Assembly: GCA_000433515.1 (NCBI GenBank)
Contig: FR891151.1
Location: forward strand, 1 to 43,625
DNA: 43,625 nucleotides
Source: Candidatus Colimorpha enterica
GTDB taxonomy: Bacteria; Bacillota; Clostridia; Oscillospirales; CAG-272
Direction: 5' to 3'
This document shows, one piece after another, positions 24,909 to 31,497 of the stretch (position 1 is its first letter; each line of letters begins with the position of its first letter). The notes under the pieces were generated by a model. That model made no database searches. It had not been told where the DNA came from and saw nothing but the letters and a program-made list of their open reading frames with translations. The position numbers and the translations under genes are program-made.

Positions 24909-25046
24909 ATATTCGGTTTTTGCGGTCAAATCCGTAAGTGGTCAAATCTGTGGTCAAAATTTTTTGCCGAAACACACGGCGGAGGAAAAGCGAGAAAATG
25001 CGAGGAAAACGGAAATTTTGCGAGCTTTCGGCGGTCGGCTCATGAG

Positions 25047-25095
25047 GCGGTCACACGCTCCCAAGCAGGCGCGCTGCTAACTGCGCTGCATCCCG
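25047..25095 (-). repeat. tRNA-Pro remnant 3
   Basis: Minus strand CGGGATG, D arm GCGC-AGTTAGCA-GCGC and CCTGCTTGGGAGC (GGG-type anticodon) are kept, then matching stops. The 5' end is 187 bp upstream of remnant 2. Confidence 0.6.
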
Positions 25096-25271
25096 TTTGC
25101 GGCTGATTGTTACTGCAAATCAATTCTGAACAGTCAATATTGTACCTCATTTGCGCCGCAAAGTCAATAGGAGCAGAGGATTTTTTCAAACTTTGCATAA
25201 CGAAGAAACCGACGAACGTCACTCTGCGCTCTGAATCTCTCCGATATTCGCTGAAATCGCGCATCTGTGAG

Positions 25272-25312
25272 ACGGCTTATCCGCGAAGGTGAACCGCGTG
25301 TGAGCCGTTTTT
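25272..25312 (+). terminator. Hairpin before the lipid operon
   Basis: ACGGCT pairs with AGCCGT, with an inner CGCG/CGCG stem, followed by TTTTT. The gap 25096-25436 holds only this and the PadR promoter. Confidence 0.6.
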
Positions 25313-25353
25313 AAAAAATGTTACGGAAATTTCAGATTATTTCGGATAAAATA

Positions 25354-25400
25354 TTGACAACGACGCTACTTTGCTGTACAATGTAGTGGTACTATGTACC
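25354..25400 (+). promoter_or_regulatory. PadR-operon promoter with operator-like dyad
   Basis: TTGACA (25354-25359), 17-bp spacer, TACAAT (25377-25382). The perfect dyad GGTAC-TAT-GTACC (25388-25400) covers the expected start of transcription, the usual place for PadR autorepression. Confidence 0.78.
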
Positions 25401-25436
25401 GCAGTGTAGATATGAAACCGCACGGAAGGAGAAAAA

Positions 25437-25805
25437 ATGTTTTATGACAGGTCGCAGCTGATGCGCGGAACGCTTGAGGGCTGTATTCTGAAAATCATCA
25501 GCGAAAAGACGACGTACGGTTACGAGATAATGGTCTCGCTGAAAAACAAAGGCTTCGAGGACATATCCGAGGGCACGATCTATCCGCTTCTCATGCGCCT
25601 TGAAAAGCAGGGAAGCATTAAATCCGAGCTTCTGCCGTCGCCTCTCGGTCCTAAAAGAAAATATTTCACCGTGACCCCGGCGGGACGTGATTATCTTGAG
25701 TCGTTCGAAAACTGCTGGCGGAGGATATCCGAATCGGTCACGGGTATAATCGGCAAACGCGCTTCGGACAGTGTTTTTATCGGGGAGGCTGCTGAAAATG
25801 GATAA
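25437..25805 (+). CDS. PadR-family transcriptional regulator
   Basis: A 122-residue PadR protein: MRGTLEGCILKIISEKTTYGYEIMVSL is the N-terminal helix pair, and EGTIYPLLMRLEKQGSIKSE the recognition helix and wing, followed by GPKRKYFTVTPAGRDYL and a dimerisation helix. PadR proteins repress by binding dyads near the start site and release on ligand or membrane stress. Here it is the first gene of an eight-gene operon, and a dyad lies over its own promoter. It overlaps the next gene by 8 bases. It likely regulates the whole lipid cluster. The inducer is unknown. Confidence 0.9.
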   Translation: MFYDRSQLMRGTLEGCILKIISEKTTYGYEIMVSLKNKGFEDISEGTIYPLLMRLEKQGSIKSELLPSPLGPKRKYFTVTPAGRDYLESFENCWRRISESVTGIIGKRASDSVFIGEAAENG

Positions 25806-26496
25806 GGAACTATCCGCTTCTATGAAGAAGCTCAACAAAGAAAACCGCCGCGTCATAATGAAAATGGAGCAGTACATGGAATCGCGGTATATCAACGAGA
25901 TCGCCGGAGAGGATATCCTTGCCGATATGGTGGGGATGGCTCTTGAATATCAGGAGCGGGGAGAGCCGTTTCCCGAGGCAATCGGCGGTGACTGCGAGGC
26001 TTTCTGCCGCGAGCTTGTCAGAAATTCTCCGAGGCAGTCTCCCATCGAGCGGGTGCTGAGCGTCCTGCGGTGGCTGATGCTGTTTTCAATGATACTCATG
26101 CCGTCTCTGTGGCTTATCGAGCTTATATTCCCGAAATACTCTCCCTCTGAGGCTGACGGCTTTCTGTTCACAACGCGGGCGGCGTTTGCCATAAAATACT
26201 ACATCCTGATGTTCATTCTCGTCATCGGGTGGTTCTTTGTCAGAATGTACACGTATAAGCCGATGAAATATGTAATGGGTACATATATCGGCATATTCAT
26301 GCTGTTCTTCCTTTTCACGGACGGGGTTCTCCGATATATCGTGAAGGATTATGTCATATCGGTGAATATAATCGTCTGGGTGGCTGCCTTTGGTGCAGTA
26401 CTGCTTCTTTGCGACGTGCTGAAGCGGCTGGCTGCGATAACGGTGGCATACAGGAAGCGCAAGGAAAGTCAGAAAAACAACTCCTCCGGCAGCTGA
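25798..26496 (+). CDS. HAAS-domain membrane protein, PadR partner
   Basis: A 232-residue protein. The first 75 residues are a soluble helical segment of the HAAS/DUF1048 kind that accompanies PadR regulators (MKKLNKENRRVIMKMEQYM, LADMVGMALEYQERGEPF). Four transmembrane helices follow (VLRWLMLFSMILMPSLWLIE, YYILMFILVIGWFFV, YIGIFMLFFLFTDGVL, VNIIVWVAAFGAVLLL) and then a basic tail. The start is ATG 25798, which overlaps padR, behind GGGGAGG. Such proteins probably sense the membrane and pass the signal to PadR, a sensible link for a lipid-synthesis operon. Confidence 0.78.
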   Translation: MDKELSASMKKLNKENRRVIMKMEQYMESRYINEIAGEDILADMVGMALEYQERGEPFPEAIGGDCEAFCRELVRNSPRQSPIERVLSVLRWLMLFSMILMPSLWLIELIFPKYSPSEADGFLFTTRAAFAIKYYILMFILVIGWFFVRMYTYKPMKYVMGTYIGIFMLFFLFTDGVLRYIVKDYVISVNIIVWVAAFGAVLLLCDVLKRLAAITVAYRKRKESQKNNSSGS

Positions 26497-26523
26497 AGCG
26501 CCGGATATAAGAAAGGACATAAT

Positions 26524-27408
26524 ATGGCAGACAGAAAAAAACGACGCGGCGACCGTAAGGACGGATATCTTGTCAGGGAAACCGACCCTCTGCACGCGAT
26601 CTCACCTTACATCCTGCCGAACCGCACCGACAACGAAGCTGTACTGACCGAGACGGTCGATATGACAAACGTCGTTGCCTACATAGAAGGCAGAAACGCA
26701 GACAGTCCCGAGTTCAGATACACGTTTTTCCACTTCATCTGTGCGGCGCTTGCAAAAACCATCACCCTCAGACCGAAAATGAACAGGTTTTATTCCGGAC
26801 ACCGGCTTTACGACCGGAAGGATCTTCTGTTCTCCTTCGTCGTCAAGAGAAAATTTGCAGATGACGGCGCAGAGGCACTTGCAACCGTCAAAATTGACCG
26901 TGAAAGCGATGTCCCGCCTCTTGACCAGATATACGAACAGGTTAAAAAATACGTTTATAGTGTCAGAAAAAGCGACAAAAACGATTCGACTACAGATAAA
27001 ATGAATCTTCTTCTGATTATGCCGCGCCCGATACTCCGCTTTGCAATGAGAGTCCTCCGGTGGCTTGAATATCACGGCCGATATCCCAAAGCACTTATGT
27101 ATGACGACCCGTATTACTCATCGGTATTCCTCTCCAATCTCGGAAGCATAAAGATGAGCGCGGACTATCATCACCTTGCCAACTGGGGAACCAACTCCAT
27201 CTTTGTCATTATCGGCGAAATGAAGCCGATGCCGTTCTATGCCGCAGACGGAAGCGTCTCCGTAAGGGAAGCGCTGAAACTGAGCCTGACGATCGACGAA
27301 AGAATAGCTGACGGCTTCTATTTTGCAAACAGCATAAAGATACTGAAAAAGCTGTTCGAATGCCCGGAGCTTATCGAAAGACCGCTGAATGAACCGATCG
27401 AATTATAA
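26524..27408 (+). CDS. CAT/E2-fold acyltransferase-like protein
   Basis: A 294-residue protein of the chloramphenicol acetyltransferase/dihydrolipoyl acyltransferase fold. FFHFICAALAKTITLRPKMN near residue 68, VFLSNLGSIKMSADYHHLANWGTNSIFVIIGE near 201 and the C-terminal DERIADGFYFANSIKIL match the E2 core. The catalytic motif of that fold is HxxxDG. Here Glu259 replaces the His while Asp263 and Gly264 remain, so ordinary acyl transfer chemistry is doubtful or altered. There is no lipoyl domain and no dehydrogenase gene nearby, so a pyruvate-dehydrogenase role is excluded. Between regulators and acyl-activating enzymes, it may N-acylate the long-chain base made by the operon or act as a scaffold. 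RBS AAAGGA. Confidence 0.7.
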   Translation: MADRKKRRGDRKDGYLVRETDPLHAISPYILPNRTDNEAVLTETVDMTNVVAYIEGRNADSPEFRYTFFHFICAALAKTITLRPKMNRFYSGHRLYDRKDLLFSFVVKRKFADDGAEALATVKIDRESDVPPLDQIYEQVKKYVYSVRKSDKNDSTTDKMNLLLIMPRPILRFAMRVLRWLEYHGRYPKALMYDDPYYSSVFLSNLGSIKMSADYHHLANWGTNSIFVIIGEMKPMPFYAADGSVSVREALKLSLTIDERIADGFYFANSIKILKKLFECPELIERPLNEPIEL

Positions 27409-27429
27409 TACCGGAAAGGACAAAATATA

Positions 27430-29229
27430 ATGTCAACTGTCAGAACACCGTGGCTCAACAATTACGGCGACATTCCCGCAAAGCTGGAATACAAGACCGG
27501 CACTATGTGGGAAGCCGTTGCCGACGTTGCCGCCGAATATCCGGACTATGTCGCCTATGCCTTCATGGGGAGGCAGACTACATATCAGAAATTCGCAAGG
27601 GACGTTGCCGCCTGCGCAAAGTCGCTTAAGAAGATAGGGATAAATCCCGGTGACAGGGTCACGATATGTATGCCGAACTGCCCTCAGACCGTTATCATGT
27701 TCTACGCGGTGAACGTCGTCGGCGCTGTCGCCAACATGGTTCACCCTCTTTCGAGCGAGAACGAGATCGCGTTCTATCTCAATGAGTCAAAAAGCATCGC
27801 GGCGATCACTCTTGACCAGTTTTACGGCAAGTTTGCGGCGATCAGAAGCAGGGTCAATCTTGCCAACCTGATAATCGCCGATGTGAAGGACGCACTTTCG
27901 CCGCTGATGAAGATCGGTTACAGCCTGACCGCCGGCAGAAAGATACCGAAGGTACCTGATGATGCTCCGGTCATCAGATGGAACGATTTCATCAGGATGG
28001 GCAGAAGCTATACCGGCGAATATAAGGTGAAGAGAGATAAGCTCGACCCCGCGGTCATTCTTTACAGCGGCGGCACGACCGGAATTACAAAAGGAATACT
28101 CCTTTCGAACCTCAATTTCAACGCCCTTGCCGCGCAGATAATCGCTACAAACCCGGTATTCCGTCCGGGAGACTCGATGCTTGCCGTCATGCCGATGTTC
28201 CACGGCTTCGGACTCGGTGTCAGCATTCATTCGATGCTTGCAAACGGCGGCAGATGCATTCTTGTCCCGCGCTTTACCGCGGAAAGCTATGCCAGATTGA
28301 TAATAAAGTACCGCTGCAACTTCATTGCGGGCGTTCCGACGCTCTATGAGGCTCTTCTGCGTCAGTCGGTCATGGACGGCGCCGATCTCTCCTGCCTTAA
28401 GGGCGTGTTCAGCGGCGGAGACTCTCTTTCGGTTGAGCTTAAAAAGCGCTTTGACAGGTTCCTTGCCGACCACAATGCCTCCGTAAAGATCAGAGAGGGC
28501 TACGGAACGACAGAGTGCGTCACCGCAAGCTGTCTCACCCCGCTTCACCTTGCAAAGGAGGGAAGCATAGGCCAGCCCTTCCCGGACACCTATTACAAGA
28601 TAGTTGCCCCCGGTACCGAGGATGAGGTCCCTTACGGCACGGAGGGTGAGATATGTCTCTCCGGTCCTACCGTCATGATGGAGTACGTCAATCACCCCGA
28701 AGAGACGGCAAAAACGCTCAGAACTCATTCCGACGGACTTAAGTGGATACACACCGGCGACCTCGGCTGTATGGATGAGGACGGTTTCATATATTTCCGG
28801 CAGAGGATCAAGAGAATGATCGTGACAAGCGGCTACAACGTTTACCCGTCTCAGCTTGAGAATATCCTCGACGCGCATGAGCTGGTTCAGATGAGCTGCG
28901 TTATCGGGGTTCCCGATCCGCTGAAGATCCAGAAGGTCAAGGCATTCATCGTCCTGAAGCCCGGATATCAGCCGACCGACGAAAACCGGGAGATCATCCG
29001 CGAGTACTGCAGGAAGAATATTGCAAGGTACGCAATGCCGTATGATATCGAATTCCGCGAGAGCCTGCCCAAGACCCTTGTCGGAAAGGTTGCATACCGC
29101 GTGCTTGAAGAAGAGGAAGCGGCAAAGAGAGCGGCAAATGCAGCGGCGAAACCGGCAGAAACGGTTTCCGCCGACGAAAAGCCGGAAGTCAGCGAAACAG
29201 ACGCAACCGCCCCCGCGACTGTCAGATAA
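27430..29229 (+). CDS. Fatty acyl-CoA/AMP ligase (first of two)
   Basis: A 599-residue ANL-superfamily enzyme that activates a carboxylic acid with ATP. Motifs in order: A3 loop LYSGGTTGITKGILLS (near residue 214), A5 EGYGTTEC, A7 WIHTGDLG, A8 hinge QRIKRMIVTSGYNVYPSQLE and A10 LPKTLVGKVAYR with the catalytic Lys. A Pro of the A3 loop is replaced by Ile. A 35-residue Ala/Glu/Pro-rich tail follows the catalytic domain, which is unusual. It is 21 bases after the acyltransferase-like gene and 27 before the SPT-like gene, in one operon. It probably supplies an acyl-CoA, either as the condensation substrate or for N-acylation. Confidence 0.87.
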   Translation: MSTVRTPWLNNYGDIPAKLEYKTGTMWEAVADVAAEYPDYVAYAFMGRQTTYQKFARDVAACAKSLKKIGINPGDRVTICMPNCPQTVIMFYAVNVVGAVANMVHPLSSENEIAFYLNESKSIAAITLDQFYGKFAAIRSRVNLANLIIADVKDALSPLMKIGYSLTAGRKIPKVPDDAPVIRWNDFIRMGRSYTGEYKVKRDKLDPAVILYSGGTTGITKGILLSNLNFNALAAQIIATNPVFRPGDSMLAVMPMFHGFGLGVSIHSMLANGGRCILVPRFTAESYARLIIKYRCNFIAGVPTLYEALLRQSVMDGADLSCLKGVFSGGDSLSVELKKRFDRFLADHNASVKIREGYGTTECVTASCLTPLHLAKEGSIGQPFPDTYYKIVAPGTEDEVPYGTEGEICLSGPTVMMEYVNHPEETAKTLRTHSDGLKWIHTGDLGCMDEDGFIYFRQRIKRMIVTSGYNVYPSQLENILDAHELVQMSCVIGVPDPLKIQKVKAFIVLKPGYQPTDENREIIREYCRKNIARYAMPYDIEFRESLPKTLVGKVAYRVLEEEEAAKRAANAAAKPAETVSADEKPEVSETDATAPATVR

Positions 29230-29256
29230 TAAAATAATCACGGAGAGGAACAACTA

Positions 29257-30438
29257 ATGGATATTTTCGACAAATGCTATGAACCGTCCCTTGCAAAGCA
29301 GGTAAGGGAGCAGGGAATCTACCCGTACTTCCACGCCCTTCAGTCACGGCAGGACAAAGAGGTCGTGATGGAGGGAAAACGCCGGATAATGCTCGGCTCC
29401 AACAACTACCTCGGGCTGACTACACAGCCGGAGGTCATCGAGGCGGGAGTGAAGGCTCTTGAGAAGTACGGCACAGGCTGTTCCGGATCAAGATTTCTGA
29501 ACGGAACACTCCAGATGCACCTTGAGCTTGAGGAGGAGCTGGCACAGTTCCTGAACAAGGAAGCCGCCATGACCTTTTCCACCGGTTTTCAGTCAAATCT
29601 CGGGATAATCAGCGCGATTGCAAAACACGGAGACTACATTCTCAACGATAAGGAAAACCATGCAAGCATTTATGACGCCTGCCGTCTGAGCTATGCAAAA
29701 ACTCTCAGCTACCGGCACAACGACATGGGAGAGCTTGAGAGGATTTTGAAGCAGATAGAGGGCAAGGGCGGTATACTCATCGTCACCGACGGCGTTTTCA
29801 GCATGAGCGGAGACATAGCCAACCTGCCGGAAATCGTCAGGCTTGCAAGGAAATACGGCGCAAGAGTCATGGTTGACGATGCGCACGGCCTCGGCGTCCT
29901 CGGAGAGGGCGGACGGGGAACCGCAAACCATTTCGGTCTTGACGACGAGGTGGATATATACATGGGAACCTTCAGCAAATCGCTTGCCAGCCTCGGAGGC
30001 TACATGGCGGCAAAGGCGGAGGTCGTCGATTATGTCAAGCACGCCTCGCGTCCGTTCATCTTCTCGGCATCGATACCGCCGTCAAGCTGTGCGGTGGCTC
30101 TTGCAGCCCTCAGATATCTGAAAGCCCACCCGGAGATCGTATCAAGGCTCCGCTCGCTTTCCGATTATGCCCGCCGCGGCTACAAGGCGAAGGGAATCAG
30201 GATAATCGAGGCTTCTACGCCGATAATCCCGATATACACCTATGAAGTCGAAAATACCATAAGAAAAGCTCACGACATCTACGAGGACGGCGTGTACCTC
30301 AATCCGGTTCTCCCGCCGGCGACCCCGCCGGGAGAGTGCCTGCTGAGAACCAGCTACATGGCAACCCTCACCGAGCCGCTTCTTGACGAGGCGATTGAGA
30401 TAATCGCGCGTCACATAAAACCCGACAGCCATGAATAA
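29257..30438 (+). CDS. spt: Serine-palmitoyltransferase-like alpha-oxoamine synthase
   Basis: A 393-residue PLP enzyme. It condenses an amino acid (serine, or cysteate in sulfonolipid makers) with an acyl thioester, losing CO2, to give a 3-keto long-chain base. PLP residues are His135 (DKENHASIYD), Asp207/His210 (MVDDAHGLGVLG) and Lys241 (MGTFSKSLASLGGY). IYPYFHALQSRQDKEVVMEG and GTGCSGSRFLNGTLQMHLELE follow the Bacteroidetes SPT pattern more closely than BioF or Kbl. A reductase, an ACP and an acyl-ACP synthetase follow directly, as in Caulobacter and Bacteroidetes sphingolipid loci. No biotin or threonine-degradation genes are near. It overlaps the reductase gene by 8 bases. SPT versus cysteate acyltransferase cannot be settled by eye. 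Confidence 0.82.
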   Translation: MDIFDKCYEPSLAKQVREQGIYPYFHALQSRQDKEVVMEGKRRIMLGSNNYLGLTTQPEVIEAGVKALEKYGTGCSGSRFLNGTLQMHLELEEELAQFLNKEAAMTFSTGFQSNLGIISAIAKHGDYILNDKENHASIYDACRLSYAKTLSYRHNDMGELERILKQIEGKGGILIVTDGVFSMSGDIANLPEIVRLARKYGARVMVDDAHGLGVLGEGGRGTANHFGLDDEVDIYMGTFSKSLASLGGYMAAKAEVVDYVKHASRPFIFSASIPPSSCAVALAALRYLKAHPEIVSRLRSLSDYARRGYKAKGIRIIEASTPIIPIYTYEVENTIRKAHDIYEDGVYLNPVLPPATPPGECLLRTSYMATLTEPLLDEAIEIIARHIKPDSHE

Positions 30439-31222
30439 GGTAGCTGTCATCACCGGCGGAAGCTCCGGAATCGGAAAGGCGACAGCAATTGAGCTGAAAA
30501 AGCGCGGTCTGACGGTTTACGAGCTTTCCCGCCGCGATTCCGACATCCCGGGGATAATCCACATAAAAGCCGACGTGACCGACGGAAAATCGGTCTCCGA
30601 TGCGATAGACCGTGTGATCTCCGAGCAGGGAAGGATCGATATTCTCATAAACAACGCCGGTTACGGCATTTCCGGAGCGGTTGAATTCACTCCGGCTGAG
30701 GATGCAATGCGGCTGTTTGACGTGAACTTCTTCGGCATGGTCAGGATGACGGAAAAGGTCATTCCTTACATGAGGGAAAACGGCGGCGGGCGCATCGTGA
30801 ACATAAGCTCGGTGGCTGCCGTTGTGCCGATACCCTTCCAGACATATTATTCCGCGTCGAAGGCGGCGATAAGCTCATACTCAATGGCGCTTGCAAACGA
30901 GGTGGGGCGGTTCGGAATACGCGTCTCGGCGATAATGCCGGGTGACATTTCCACCGGATTTACCGACGCAAGAAAGAAAATCACCGAAGGCGACGATGTC
31001 TACCGCGGTTCGGTTTCCCGTTCCGTCGGGACGATGGAGAAGGGCGAGCGCGGGGGCATGGATGTGACGAAAGCCGGCGCTTTTGTGGCAAAAGCGGCTA
31101 TTGACAGAAGACATAAACCGTTATATACTATTGGTGCACAGTATAAACTTGCAGTCCTGCTGACAAAAATTCTGCCGGCAGCATGGCTCAACCATCTTAT
31201 CCGCATTATCTACGCAAAATAA
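30431..31222 (+). CDS. Short-chain dehydrogenase/reductase, probable 3-ketosphinganine reductase
   Basis: A 263-residue classical SDR. The cofactor loop TGGSSGIGKA is at residues 8-17, with NNAG near 75, the catalytic Ser in NISSVAAVVPI near 122, and Tyr/Lys in YYSASK near 139-144. SRRDS after the second strand suggests NADPH use. The C-terminus is hydrophobic (LAVLLTKILPAAWLNHLI), as in membrane-associated lipid reductases. It starts inside the last codons of the SPT-like gene, so the natural substrate is the 3-keto base made by that enzyme. The reaction is inferred from context; SDR specificity cannot be read directly. Confidence 0.83.
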   Translation: MNKVAVITGGSSGIGKATAIELKKRGLTVYELSRRDSDIPGIIHIKADVTDGKSVSDAIDRVISEQGRIDILINNAGYGISGAVEFTPAEDAMRLFDVNFFGMVRMTEKVIPYMRENGGGRIVNISSVAAVVPIPFQTYYSASKAAISSYSMALANEVGRFGIRVSAIMPGDISTGFTDARKKITEGDDVYRGSVSRSVGTMEKGERGGMDVTKAGAFVAKAAIDRRHKPLYTIGAQYKLAVLLTKILPAAWLNHLIRIIYAK

Positions 31223-31252
31223 AAGACACACCCAGTACGGAGGATTTGAAAA

Positions 31253-31492
31253 ATGAATGAAGAAATTTTCGATCAGCTTAAAGAGATAATAGTTGACGAG
31301 CTTGATATCGACGGATCGGAGATCAAGCCCGAATCAGTCCTTCTTTCCGATCTTGATATCAATTCCCTTGAGCTTATGAATCTTGTGATGGTGGTTGAGG
31401 AAAAGTACAATATTTTCCTTGACGAAGAAAGACTTCGCGACATCAAGACTGTCGGAGACGTTGTTTCATATGTTGCCGAACTGAAAGGATGA
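31253..31492 (+). CDS. Dedicated acyl carrier protein
   Basis: A 79-residue acidic ACP. Four-helix pattern with the phosphopantetheine Ser38 in SDLDINSLELMNLVM; the canonical DSL triplet is NSL here. EEKYNIFLDEERLRDIKTVGDV is the usual helix III region. It lies 30 bases after the reductase gene with GGAGG upstream and overlaps or abuts the ligase gene, so it is probably loaded by that ligase and feeds the SPT-like enzyme, as the operon ACP does in Caulobacter. It is distinct in context from the fatty-acid ACP, since no fab genes are near. Confidence 0.9.
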   Translation: MNEEIFDQLKEIIVDELDIDGSEIKPESVLLSDLDINSLELMNLVMVVEEKYNIFLDEERLRDIKTVGDVVSYVAELKG

Positions 31493-31497
31493 CCGTC

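Larger units (their letters stand above)
24325..24959 (-). repeat. GGTCAAA-type repeat motif, four copies
   Basis: GGTCAAA units spaced 12-16 bases apart occur at 24325-24349, 24544-24566, 24731-24767 and 24924-24959. The last two are nearly identical, with three units each. On the minus strand they read TTTGACCACA...TTTGACCA, which in frame encodes FDHxFDH near the end of short open frames. They alternate with the tRNA-Pro copies and look like 3' ends of lost integrase genes. Confidence 0.6.

Noticed and set aside
24325..24959. CRISPR array from the regularly spaced GGTCAAA repeats
   Set aside because: Repeat units are too short and unevenly spaced, the intervals contain tRNA fragments, and no cas gene is present. 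No CRISPR array was seen elsewhere in the window.
24644..25095. Three further functional tRNA-Pro genes
   Set aside because: Each loses pairing after the anticodon loop, and none has a complete T arm or acceptor 3' strand.
26524..27408. Pyruvate-dehydrogenase E2 subunit or chloramphenicol resistance enzyme
   Set aside because: There is no lipoyl domain, no E1/E3 genes, the catalytic His is replaced and the gene is inside a lipid operon.
27787..29253. Long open frame (488 codons) on the minus strand
   Set aside because: It is the exact antisense of a well-conserved acyl ligase; GC-rich codon use keeps the opposite frame open. No ribosome site or family motif was seen.
29257..30438. Biotin synthesis enzyme BioF
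   Set aside because: No other biotin gene is near, SPT-type sequence blocks are present, and the ACP, SDR and ligase context points to a lipid base.
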